From Thermophilibacter provencensis (GTDB lineage: Bacteria > Actinomycetota > Coriobacteriia > Coriobacteriales > Atopobiaceae): DNA of 64,000 nucleotides. Every line of letters starts with the position of its first letter. Positions within the stretch are counted from its first letter, which is position 1. Shown here in pieces: positions 35,003 to 45,344 of the stretch. The position numbers and the translations under genes are program-made. The notes beneath the pieces are model-generated. The model made no database searches and had not been told where the DNA came from. It worked only from the letters and a program-made list of their open reading frames with translations. The stretch is taken from positions 1,102,769-1,166,768 of the forward strand of contig NZ_LT671417.1 of assembly GCF_900128445.1 (NCBI RefSeq), read 5' to 3'.

Positions 35003-35899
35003 ATGATTGAGCTCAAGGGAATCGTCGTCCCCATCGTCACCCCGATGAACGAGGACGAGACCATCAACCTCGATGAGCTGCGTCGTCAGGTCGACCGCCA
35101 GATCGATGCGGGCATCCACGGCATCTTCCCGTTCGGCACCAACGGCGAGGGCTACATCCTCAACGGCGACGAGAAGAAGCTCGTCCTCGAGACCGTCATC
35201 GACCAGGTGGCCGGACGCGCGCCCGTCTACGCCGGAACCGGCTGCATCTCCACCAAGGAGACTATCGAGCAGTGCAAGACGGCGGAGGCCGCGGGTGCCG
35301 ACATCCTCTCCGTCATCACGCCGTCCTTCGCCAAGGCGAGCCAGCATGAGCTGATCGTCCACTACACCACCGTTGCCGAGGCCGTGCCCAACATGCCGAT
35401 CGTCCTCTACAACATCCCGGCGCGCACCGGCAACGCGCTCGAGCCCGAGACCATCGTCGAGCTTGCCAAGATCGACAACATCGTGGGCGCCAAGGACTCC
35501 TCCGGCAACTGGGACAACCTCTCCGCCTACATCGACCTCACCAAGGACATGGACTTCGGCGTGCTCTCCGGCAACGACGCCCTCATCCTCAAGGCGCTGC
35601 GCCGTGGTGCGAGGGGTGCCATCGCCGGCTGCGCCAACGTCTACCCCAAGAACATGGTGGGCATCTACGAGAACTGGGCCAAGGGCGACGACGAGGCTGC
35701 CGAGGCCTGCCAGGCCGCCGTGGCGCCGCTGCGCGACTGCTTCAAGTACGGCAACCCCAACACCGTGGTGAAGACCGCCGTCAACCTTCTCGGCTATCCC
35801 GTCGGCACGTGCCGCGCGCCCTTCAACTATCTGCCCGACGAAGGTCTCGAGGTGCTGCGCGCGACTCTTGAGTCCGATCACAAGAGGGGAGTGCGCTAG
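35003..35899 (+). CDS. DapA-family aldolase/synthase
   Basis: A 298-residue Schiff-base lyase of the dihydrodipicolinate synthase/N-acetylneuraminate lyase family. It has FGTNGEG (usual GTTGE), YNIPARTGN with the catalytic Tyr, and the lysine in VGAKDSSGN. It lies inside the acid-sugar operon rather than with lysine genes, so it probably cleaves a 2-keto acid sugar. The ATG follows GGGAGGCACATCAGA and the PdxA-like gene starts directly at its stop. A real DapA role is possible but less likely. Confidence 0.85.
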   Translation: MIELKGIVVPIVTPMNEDETINLDELRRQVDRQIDAGIHGIFPFGTNGEGYILNGDEKKLVLETVIDQVAGRAPVYAGTGCISTKETIEQCKTAEAAGADILSVITPSFAKASQHELIVHYTTVAEAVPNMPIVLYNIPARTGNALEPETIVELAKIDNIVGAKDSSGNWDNLSAYIDLTKDMDFGVLSGNDALILKALRRGARGAIAGCANVYPKNMVGIYENWAKGDDEAAEACQAAVAPLRDCFKYGNPNTVVKTAVNLLGYPVGTCRAPFNYLPDEGLEVLRATLESDHKRGVR

Positions 35900-36955
35900 A
35901 TGAGCGAGAAGAACCGTCCCATCGTCGCCATCACCATGGGCGACCCGGCCGGCAACGGCCCGGAGATCACGGTGAAGGCGCTCTCCGATCCCGCACTCTA
36001 CGAGCGCTGCCGCCCCATCGTGGTCGGAGACGCAAAGATGATCGAGCAGGCCAAGGGCTTCGTGAACCACCCGGAGATCGAGGTCAATCCCGTCTCGGAC
36101 GTCGCGGACGCCAAGTTCAGGGCGGGTACGATCGACGTCTACCACCTCGACCTCATCGAGGACGTGGCCTCCTTCAAGTTGGGCGAGGTCTCCGCCGAGG
36201 GCGGCAACGCCGCCTTCCAGAGCGTCAGGCGCACGATCGAGCTGGCCATGGAGGGGAAGGTCGACGCCACCGTCACCAACGCCCTCAACAAGGAGTCCAT
36301 GAACCTGGCTCTCGCGCCCCAGGGCATGCACTTCGATGGCCACACGGAGATCTACGCCACCTACACCGGCACCAAGAAGTACTCGATGATGCTCGCACAC
36401 CATGACTTCCGTGTGGTGCACGTGTCCACGCACTGCTCGCTTCGCGAGGCGTGCGACCGCGTGAAGACCCCACGTGTCCTCGAGGTCATCAAGCTGGGAT
36501 GGCAGGCGTGTCGCGACCTCGGCATCGAGAGCCCCAAGGTCGCCGTCGCCGGCCTCAACCCGCACTCCGGCGAGCACGGCCTCTTCGGCACCGAGGAGAT
36601 CGACGAGATCATCCCCGCCATCGAGCTCGCCCGCGCGGAGGGCATCGACGCCGTGGGCCCCTGCCCGCCCGACAGCGTCTTCTCCGAGATGCATGGCGGC
36701 TGGTACGACATCGTCGTCTGCATGTATCACGACCAGGGACACATACCCACCAAGACGCTTGGCTTCGTGTTTGATCGCGAGGCGGGCTCCTGGAAGGCCG
36801 TCGAGGGCGTGAACGTCACGCTCGGCCTCCCCATCATCAGGACATCGGTCGATCACGGCACGGGCTTCGCGCTTGCGGGGAAGGGAACCGCCAATGCGCT
36901 CTCGCTCGTGAACGCCATCGACTATGCGCTGCGCATGGCAAGGGGAAAGGAGTAG
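35900..36955 (+). CDS. PdxA-family 4-phospho-threonate/erythronate dehydrogenase
   Basis: A 351-residue NAD-dependent, metal-requiring dehydrogenase. MGDPAGNGPEIT, the HFDGHTEIYA His, GLNPHSGEHGLFG and MYHDQGHIPTKTLGF with the metal ligands are all present. Family paralogues beside DUF1537 kinases oxidise 4-phospho-threonate or -erythronate, which decarboxylates to dihydroxyacetone phosphate. Those paralogues are named PdxA2, as opposed to the vitamin B6 PdxA. Zero spacing to the aldolase gene and a GAGGGGAG site support coupling. Confidence 0.88.
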   Translation: MSEKNRPIVAITMGDPAGNGPEITVKALSDPALYERCRPIVVGDAKMIEQAKGFVNHPEIEVNPVSDVADAKFRAGTIDVYHLDLIEDVASFKLGEVSAEGGNAAFQSVRRTIELAMEGKVDATVTNALNKESMNLALAPQGMHFDGHTEIYATYTGTKKYSMMLAHHDFRVVHVSTHCSLREACDRVKTPRVLEVIKLGWQACRDLGIESPKVAVAGLNPHSGEHGLFGTEEIDEIIPAIELARAEGIDAVGPCPPDSVFSEMHGGWYDIVVCMYHDQGHIPTKTLGFVFDREAGSWKAVEGVNVTLGLPIIRTSVDHGTGFALAGKGTANALSLVNAIDYALRMARGKE

Positions 36956-36970
36956 AGAGCCGTACGCGGC

Positions 36971-37006
36971 TGCGGGGCCTCGGGTTTGGCGACTGTCGGC
37001 CCCGCA
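36971..37006 (+). terminator. Hairpin between the pdxA-like and permease genes
   Basis: TGCGGGGCC (36971-36979) pairs with GGCCCCGCA (36998-37006). It is followed by a second weaker dyad (CAGGAGG with CCTCCTG, to about 37049). There is no T tract, so partial termination or mRNA processing is as likely as full termination. Confidence 0.5.
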
Positions 37007-37093
37007 GGAGGTACGAGGACTGCTGTTTGGCCAACGACAGCCCTCCTGTTTGATTCTTGCACATTCACCCTGGTCTGAAAGGGGCTTGAGAAA

Positions 37094-38365
37094 ATGACTC
37101 CGCAAATGATTCTGGCACTGGGGGTGCTCATCTTCATGATCGTTCTGATCATGGCAGACGTGCTCCCGTTTGGAGCGCCGCCGCTGCTCGCAAGCCTTCT
37201 GCTGGTCGTCTTCCAGCTCTATCCCGCAGATGCTGATCCCATTGCATATGCGTTCGCCGGATTCACTGATTCCAACGTCTGGATGATCGCGTTTTTCATG
37301 GTGGTGTTGGCCGCGTTCCAAAAGACGAGCTTCACCGCGCGCGTCCGAAGCCAGATGTTCAGGCTCGCCGAGCGTGGTGGGTTCAAGGGCTACCTGCTCC
37401 TCGTTCTTCTCGTCATGGTTGCCTGCGCGCTGACCGGCGGCCACTCCACGGGATTCTACGTTCTCATCCTTGGTCTGGTGGCGACCATTCCGTATGACAA
37501 GAAGCTGCCTACCTCCAAGCTCGTCATGCCCCTTGGATTTGCCTGCTTCCACCCCGTCAACTTTGCGGTGAACTTCGGTTTGTGCGTCGGCATCCTCAAC
37601 TCCGCGGGCTTTGCGACGGACGGCGTGTCGATGACCCCGTTCATCATCACCACGCTCATCGGATGCGTCGGCTACTTCATCTGGTCCTTCGTTGGTTACC
37701 GTCTGCTTCCCGACCATGCGATTGCCGTTCAGCAGGAGCAGTCCGATGAGGTCGTTGCGAGCGATCTTCCCCAATGGAAAGAACTCGTCACGGTTGCCTG
37801 CCTCGCTGCTTCCGTCGTCGGCATGATGTTTGCCAAGCAGCTCGGTGATGTGGCGTACATCCTTCCCGGCATCTTCGCTTTCCTGCTCCTTGGCATCAAG
37901 GTCGTTGACTGGCAGGAGATGCGCAATAGCCTGTTCTCTCCCGTCGTTCTCATGATGTGCTGTGTCATTCCTGTGGCAAACGCGCTCTCTGACTCCGGTT
38001 TCACCGCGCTGGTTGGCAACATGGTCGCCGACGCCGCCTCGAGCATGCCCCCGTTCTGGCTCACCTTCGTGTTCTGCCTGCTGACGAGCGCTTGCGCCAC
38101 GTTTACTGGCGCCAACTTCGCCTCGGCGTACATCTTCGTCCCCATCGTCATTGCTGCGTGCCTTGCCCTCGGCGTCAACCCCGTTGGTCCCGCTGCCGCT
38201 TCGACCATGGCCGCTTTTGCGGGCGGGTTCCTTCCCATTGACGGCCTTCCGGCGCTTGTATACGGCTGGGGTAACTACTCGATGAAGGAGTTCTGGAAGT
38301 TCACGATTCCGATGTGGATTATCAACTGCCTGTTCCTTGCCATCGGAGCGATGGTCGCGTTCTAG
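37094..38365 (+). CDS. SLC13/ArsB-like anion permease
   Basis: A 423-residue membrane protein with about ten to twelve hydrophobic helices of the ion-transporter superfamily (DASS/CitMHS/ArsB type). Examples are MILALGVLIFMIVLIMADVL and the membrane-embedded LTGGHSTGFYV. Codon use is less GC-extreme than the kinase and dehydrogenase genes. Its position in the acid-sugar operon makes it the likely importer of the organic acid substrate. The ATG follows AAAGGGGCTTGAGAAA. Confidence 0.8.
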   Translation: MTPQMILALGVLIFMIVLIMADVLPFGAPPLLASLLLVVFQLYPADADPIAYAFAGFTDSNVWMIAFFMVVLAAFQKTSFTARVRSQMFRLAERGGFKGYLLLVLLVMVACALTGGHSTGFYVLILGLVATIPYDKKLPTSKLVMPLGFACFHPVNFAVNFGLCVGILNSAGFATDGVSMTPFIITTLIGCVGYFIWSFVGYRLLPDHAIAVQQEQSDEVVASDLPQWKELVTVACLAASVVGMMFAKQLGDVAYILPGIFAFLLLGIKVVDWQEMRNSLFSPVVLMMCCVIPVANALSDSGFTALVGNMVADAASSMPPFWLTFVFCLLTSACATFTGANFASAYIFVPIVIAACLALGVNPVGPAAASTMAAFAGGFLPIDGLPALVYGWGNYSMKEFWKFTIPMWIINCLFLAIGAMVAF

Positions 38366-38387
38366 TTCATCCGGGCAGCATCGATCA

Positions 38388-38456
38388 GCACGCATTCTGC
38401 GCGGTCCTTCTTGCATCGTCGCAGATGGCGAGGGGGACCGCGCGCAGAATGCGTGC
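38388..38456 (+). terminator. Long hairpin after the permease gene
   Basis: A 20-nt arm (38388-38407) pairs with 38435-38456, leaving only a two-base bulge, around a 27-nt loop that contains a small CATC/GATG stem. It begins about 22 nt after the permease stop and precedes the SDR gene. Confidence 0.65.
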
Positions 38457-38488
38457 AATACGAGTCATCGCCTGTAGAAGGGAGCACC

Positions 38489-39244
38489 ATGAATGAGAAA
38501 ATGCTTCGGGGAAAAGTCGTTGCCGTGACAGGTGCCTCTCGTGGGATTGGCCGCCAAGTTGCGTTGACGCTCGCTGGTGAGGGCGCGGACCTGGTCATCA
38601 ACGGCACGAACCTCGATCGTCTGGACGATGTCAGATCTGAGGTCGAAGCATGTGGCCAGAGATGCGTTATTGCAGAGGGAGACGTCTCGCTTCCCGAGAC
38701 GTCCGAACGGCTCGCCCAGATTGCGAGAGACGAGTACGGGAGGATTGACGTTCTTGTCAATAACGCCGGGATCAACGATCGGACCAAGACGCCTCAGCTA
38801 ACCAATGAGGGTTGGCTGCGGGTCATCAATGTCAACCTCAACGGAACCTACTATATGTGCCACGCGGTTCTTCCGCAGATGGTCGAGCAGGGGTCTGGCT
38901 GCATCGTCAACATCACCTCCGCCAACGGAGTAACCCCGCATCCAAACGCCGCGCCCTCGTATGGCGCATCAAAGGCGGGTATTACCTATCTGACGCGACA
39001 CTTCGCGCTCGAGTACGCCCCCCACGGTATTCGTGTGAACGCGGTGCAATGCGGACCCATCTCCTCGGAGATGACCGATCAGTGGACGCCGGAGTACCGT
39101 GAGCAGGCGCTGGCTAAGGTTCCTCTGCATCGACTTGGCACTCCCGAGGAGGTCGCTTGGGGCGTGCTGTTCTGCTGTAGCGAGATGAGCGGATTCATGA
39201 CGGGCGCGAGCATCAACATGAGCGGCGGAAAGTTGATGCAGTAA
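38489..39244 (+). CDS. Short-chain dehydrogenase (FabG-like)
   Basis: A 251-residue classical SDR. TGASRGIG is near residue 13, NNAGI is present, the catalytic Ser is in NITSANG and Y-x-x-x-K in SYGASK, and the C-terminal MTGASINMSGG signature is intact. The ATG at 38489 follows AAGGGAGCACC. It lies 4 nt from the sialidase-like gene and downstream of the acid-sugar genes, so it probably oxidises a sugar or sugar acid in the same pathway. Confidence 0.88.
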   Translation: MNEKMLRGKVVAVTGASRGIGRQVALTLAGEGADLVINGTNLDRLDDVRSEVEACGQRCVIAEGDVSLPETSERLAQIARDEYGRIDVLVNNAGINDRTKTPQLTNEGWLRVINVNLNGTYYMCHAVLPQMVEQGSGCIVNITSANGVTPHPNAAPSYGASKAGITYLTRHFALEYAPHGIRVNAVQCGPISSEMTDQWTPEYREQALAKVPLHRLGTPEEVAWGVLFCCSEMSGFMTGASINMSGGKLMQ

Positions 39245-39247
39245 GGT

Positions 39248-40444
39248 ATGGGATCAATGGAATTCAAGACTCTCCCGGGCCTCACGCCCGACGGACAGAT
39301 CTACTTTGACGAGGAGATGGCGTTCCTTGAGGCCATGCTCCCGCCCGGTCCCTGGGCCACCGCTCATGGGCCGGGGCTCGTCGAGACCCCCGCAGGCACG
39401 CTGCTGTGCTGCTGGTTTGCCGGAACCTTCGAGGGCGATACGGACGTCAACATCGTGGTCTCGCGCCTTGAGAAGGGCTCTGACCAGTGGGGCGAGCCTG
39501 CGATGATCTCGACCGACAACGAGTTTTCCAATCAGAACCCGTCGCTGTTTCTCGCGGCCAAGAATGAGATCTGGTGTCTGTATACCTCCCAGCGCGGCCG
39601 CGAGCCGGGCAAGGACAACATGCAGTACACCTCGGTCATCAAGCGCCAGATCTCCCGCGATGACGGGCGCACCTGGAGCGCTCCCGAGGTCGTGCTTCCC
39701 GAGGAGGGCACGTTTGCGCGTCAGCCCATCCAAGTCCTCTCCAACGGGCGCTGGATCTACGGCCTGTGGCTCTGCTCCGATGGCGCGAGCGGACTTGCCG
39801 GCGACCCAAGCGCCTTCGCGGTCTCTGATGACGCGGGCGCCACATGGCGGCGCGTCGACGTGCCGGCCTCTTCCGGGCGCGTGCACCCGAGCGTGGTCGA
39901 GCTCGAGGACGGGCACCTCGTCGCCTTTATGCGCAGCCGCGAGGCGGACTGGATCTATCGCAGCGAGTCAGCCGACTACGGCGACACCTGGAGCGCGCCT
40001 GAGCCCACGCCGCTGCCCAACAACAACTCCGGCATCGCCGTGGCCAAGCTGGCGAGCGGCCGCATCGCCATCGCGTACAACCACAACTCCGCGCCGGGCA
40101 CCTACGGCAAGACGGGGGCGTGGCCGGCGCTGCGCAACCCCGTCTCCCTCGCGCTCTCCGAGGACGGCGGCCTCACGTTCCCGCTCATCCGCAACGTGGA
40201 GCGCGGCGAGGGGTACGTGGGCGAGGAGAACAAGTTCAACAACCGCCAGTACGAGTACCCCTGCATCATGCAGGCGTCTGACGGCATGATTCACGTCGCG
40301 TACGCCTACCAGACCCGACGCGGGGTCAAGTGGGTCACGCTCTCCGAGGAGGACGTCATGGGCAGGGTCCGTGGCGCGGGCACCTACAACCCGACCTCGG
40401 GCGAGGGCGCCCGCAGGGGCGAGGCGGGAGGCGCGACGCATTGA
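39248..40444 (+). CDS. Sialidase/BNR-repeat protein, no signal peptide
   Basis: A 398-residue beta-propeller protein of the predicted-neuraminidase type. Four Asp boxes are visible: SRDDGRTW, SDDAGATW, SADYGDTW and SEDGGLTF. The N-terminus has no signal peptide, so it should be cytoplasmic, unlike exported sialidases. The C-terminal 20 residues are Gly/Arg-rich and unlike the propeller. The ATG at 39248 lies 3 nt after the SDR stop; ATG at 39257 is an alternative with a better-spaced AAGG. The true substrate may be another acidic sugar rather than sialic acid. Confidence 0.8.
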   Translation: MGSMEFKTLPGLTPDGQIYFDEEMAFLEAMLPPGPWATAHGPGLVETPAGTLLCCWFAGTFEGDTDVNIVVSRLEKGSDQWGEPAMISTDNEFSNQNPSLFLAAKNEIWCLYTSQRGREPGKDNMQYTSVIKRQISRDDGRTWSAPEVVLPEEGTFARQPIQVLSNGRWIYGLWLCSDGASGLAGDPSAFAVSDDAGATWRRVDVPASSGRVHPSVVELEDGHLVAFMRSREADWIYRSESADYGDTWSAPEPTPLPNNNSGIAVAKLASGRIAIAYNHNSAPGTYGKTGAWPALRNPVSLALSEDGGLTFPLIRNVERGEGYVGEENKFNNRQYEYPCIMQASDGMIHVAYAYQTRRGVKWVTLSEEDVMGRVRGAGTYNPTSGEGARRGEAGGATH

Positions 40445-40929
40445 TCTACGACGGACTTGACGCCATCGGGCTCTATCGCGGCCTTACTCGCGGCCTTGAC
40501 GTGCTCATCGACTGGCTGGGCAAGAACGATCCCGTCGACCTGCCGCTCGGCATCACCCAGATCGACGGCAACCGCGTCTACGCCAACGTCATGGACGCGA
40601 GCACCAAGTACGAGAAGGACGCCCGCTTCGAGACGCACCGCAAGTACATGGACGTCCAGATTGACCTCGAGGGCGCCGAGTGCTTCAAGACCACCCCGGG
40701 CGCGGTCGTGCCCGCCGGCGTCTTCGACGAGGCCATCGACAAGGGCTACTGCCACGCCGCGGAGGGCAACGACGACCTCTTCGAGGGATGCCTTGCCGGT
40801 GGGCGCTTCGTCGTCTTCATGATCGGCGAGCCGCACATGCCCAACCTTGTGCTTCCGGGCGCGGAGCCCGGCCCAGTCAAGAAGGCCTGCTTCAAGGTCG
40901 TGGGCGACCAGTTCTGGGACGAGGTCTAG
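40441..40929 (+). CDS. YhcH/YjgK/YiaL-family (DUF386) beta-subunit-like protein
   Basis: A 162-residue cupin-like protein related to YhcH and EbgC, families tied to sialic-acid and sugar-acid metabolism. The FETHRKYMDVQ and GEPHMP motifs with metal-binding His are intact. The start is a TTG that overlaps the sialidase stop (TTGA), preceded by GGGAGG, so it is translationally coupled. It may act as a sugar anomerase or isomerase. Confidence 0.85.
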   Translation: MIYDGLDAIGLYRGLTRGLDVLIDWLGKNDPVDLPLGITQIDGNRVYANVMDASTKYEKDARFETHRKYMDVQIDLEGAECFKTTPGAVVPAGVFDEAIDKGYCHAAEGNDDLFEGCLAGGRFVVFMIGEPHMPNLVLPGAEPGPVKKACFKVVGDQFWDEV

Positions 40930-40932
40930 CAT

Positions 40933-40978
40933 GTGACAGGGGGACGGAGCGGTGACATCTCCTCCGTCCCCCTGTCAC
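40933..40978. terminator. 17-bp hairpin at the operon end (GTGACAGGGGGAC repeat type)
   Basis: GTGACAGGGGGACGGAG (40933-40949) pairs perfectly with 40962-40978 around a 12-nt loop. It starts 4 nt after the YhcH-like stop. The sequence type resembles the hairpin at 14167-14197 and is probably a repeated intergenic palindrome that doubles as terminator. Confidence 0.7.
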
Positions 40979-41003
40979 GCGGTCGGGTTGAGGGGGTAAG
41001 GGA

Positions 41004-42191
41004 ATGCTGGTGACGCGCGACGGTGCGGTCCTTCTCGCCGCGACGTTCTGCTACCTCGCGAGCACGATGCTCGCGAACCCGCTCGTCGCGGGCTTTGCGG
41101 GGACGCTCGGCGCCACCGCCGCGATGATGGGCGTGCTCACCGCGCTCATGAACGCGTGCTCGCTCGTCGTGCGACCCGTCGCCGGCAACCTCTCTGACCG
41201 CCTCCCCAAGCGCCATCTCGCCGCCGCGGGGGCCGCCCTCATGCTCGTGACCGCGCTCGGGCAGGCGCTGGCGCCTAACACCGTGCTTCTCGCCGCCATG
41301 CGGCTTGCCAACGGGGCGGGGTACTCGCTCTGCTCGGTGTGCATGTCCACGTGGTTTGCCGAGACGCTCCCACCCGCGCGGCTGGGGCAGGGCATGGGGA
41401 TCTTCGGCCTCATGAACGCCCTCGGCATGGCGGTGGGACCAGCCCTCGGAATTGCCGTCTCCGACGCGCTGGGCTATCGTCTCGCGCTCGGCCTCTCCGC
41501 CATCTTTGCGGCGCTCTCGCTGGCGGGGATTCTCCTCGTCCGCAATGGGGGAGCCGTGCGGGGAGGGCAGGACGCCCATGCCGAGAAGGACGCGCTTCCC
41601 CGGGTCCGCCTGCTCGATCGACGTGCGGTTCCGTCGGCTGTCGTGGTGGCGCTCTTCACGGTCCCGTACATGGCCACGCAGGCGTTTCTCGTGAGCTATG
41701 CGGAGGCGCGGGGGCTCGACGTCCCCACGGGGGCGTTCTTCACGGTCTACGCCGCGTCGCTCATGGTCCTGCGGGTCCTTCTCGGCCGTGCGTTCGACCG
41801 GGTGGGGTTCGTGCCCTTTGTGGTGGCGTCGGGGGTCTCCGCCGCGGCCTCGCTCGTTCTTCTCGCCACCATGACCGATGCCGTCGGGCTGCTGCTCGCT
41901 GCCCCCTTCATGGCGGGCGGCTACGGCGTCATGTGCTCGGTCTGTCAGTCCACTGCCGTCCGTGCGGTGGGGCCCGAGCATGTGGGTCTTGCCAACAGCA
42001 CGTACTACATGGGGTTTGACGTTGGCATGACGCTTGGGCCCGTGATTGGCGGGGCGCTCTTCGGTGCGGTCGACCTCGCGTGGTTCTACCCCGCGCTCAT
42101 GCTCACGATACCTGCGGCGTGGCTAGTCTGCGCCCTCTCGCAGAGACGCGCGGCAGGTGGAGGTGACGACGGAAGGAAGACTGAATCGTAA
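41004..42191 (+). CDS. MFS transporter
   Basis: A 395-residue major facilitator with about 12 hydrophobic helices. The loop between helices 2 and 3 is GNLSDRLPKRH and a matching GRAFDRVGF lies between helices 8 and 9. It resembles drug/solute exporters rather than a defined sugar carrier. The ATG follows GAGGGGGTAAGGGA. No operon partner identifies the substrate. Confidence 0.85.
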   Translation: MLVTRDGAVLLAATFCYLASTMLANPLVAGFAGTLGATAAMMGVLTALMNACSLVVRPVAGNLSDRLPKRHLAAAGAALMLVTALGQALAPNTVLLAAMRLANGAGYSLCSVCMSTWFAETLPPARLGQGMGIFGLMNALGMAVGPALGIAVSDALGYRLALGLSAIFAALSLAGILLVRNGGAVRGGQDAHAEKDALPRVRLLDRRAVPSAVVVALFTVPYMATQAFLVSYAEARGLDVPTGAFFTVYAASLMVLRVLLGRAFDRVGFVPFVVASGVSAAASLVLLATMTDAVGLLLAAPFMAGGYGVMCSVCQSTAVRAVGPEHVGLANSTYYMGFDVGMTLGPVIGGALFGAVDLAWFYPALMLTIPAAWLVCALSQRRAAGGGDDGRKTES

Positions 42192-42204
42192 GTCCGCCGT
42201 CGGG

Positions 42205-42320
42205 TAGAATAGGCCTCGTGTTTCTTGTCCATGCGTCCGGCATGGCAGCCTTGATGGGCCCTTGCCCCTTCCTGGGGAATTATGATCGGGCATCAATCTG
42301 CCGGGCGCCGAATTCCCAGG
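42205..42320 (+). promoter_or_regulatory. Leader of the P-type ATPase gene with RBS-proximal hairpin
   Basis: A TAGAAT at 42205-42210 is a possible -10 (the -35 is poor). CCTGGGGAATT (42271-42281) can pair with AATTCCCAGG (42311-42320), whose last bases run into the AGGAGG ribosome site at 42318-42323. The hairpin may therefore limit translation under some condition. No known riboswitch is recognised. Confidence 0.4.
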
Positions 42321-42331
42321 AGGGGAACTGA

Positions 42332-45007
<2,676 letters not shown>

Positions 45008-45031
45008 TCCCTCTCGGCATGCGCGCGTCCG

Positions 45032-45064
45032 CGGGGACGGGGCTTCGGCCCCGTCCCCGTTTTC
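45032..45064 (+). terminator. Rho-independent terminator of the P-type ATPase
   Basis: A perfect 12-bp stem (45032-45043 with 45048-45059) with a TTCG tetraloop, followed by TTTTCT, 24 nt after the stop codon. A textbook intrinsic terminator. Confidence 0.95.
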
Positions 45065-45158
45065 TGTGGTCCGGGCCCGGCTCGGGCGGGTCGTCTCCGC
45101 GGCCTGATCCGCCCGTTCTTCTCGCCCGGCGGTCTACCTCGGTGATTCAGGTATTTAT

Positions 45159-45233
45159 TACATGGAAAACCATGTAGCAACTCGGGTCAAATGTCGGAAA
45201 TGGCCCTTCCGAGGCGGGTTGCTACATGGTTTT
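45159..45233. repeat. 16-bp inverted repeat with an alternative hairpin
   Basis: AAAACCATGTAGCAAC (45166-45181) has an exact inverse at 45218-45233, separated by 36 nt. The left arm can instead form the small hairpin ACATGG-AAAA-CCATGT (45159-45174). The two structures are mutually exclusive. It lies about 110 bp upstream of the nuclease-like gene, before that gene's predicted promoter. Confidence 0.75.
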
Positions 45234-45273
45234 GAAGTAGGTAAATCATCGAACTACTTTCGTGAGGTCCGGA

Positions 45274-45302
45274 CTGACCGCCAAACCTGTCTGTGATAGA
45301 GT
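45274..45302 (+). promoter_or_regulatory. Predicted promoter of the nuclease-like gene
   Basis: CTGACC and TAGAGT are spaced 17 bp apart, each 4/6 to the sigma-70 consensus, about 45 bp upstream of the ATG at 45345. The ribosome site GAGGGGAG precedes the start. Confidence 0.5.
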
Positions 45303-45344
45303 GTCATCAGGCGACCCCCATCGCTCCCAAGCGAGGGGAGTGGT

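Noticed and set aside
35003-35899. Assignment of the DapA-family gene as lysine biosynthetic dapA
   Set aside because: Its zero-gap coupling to the pdxA-like gene, and its place among the acid-sugar genes, argue for a catabolic role; no lysine pathway gene is nearby.
33608-38458. Very long open frame on the minus strand (over 1600 codons)
   Set aside because: It lies antisense to well-recognised genes (kinase, dehydrogenase, aldolase, PdxA, permease), has no family motifs or ribosome site, and is the expected shadow of high-GC codon usage.
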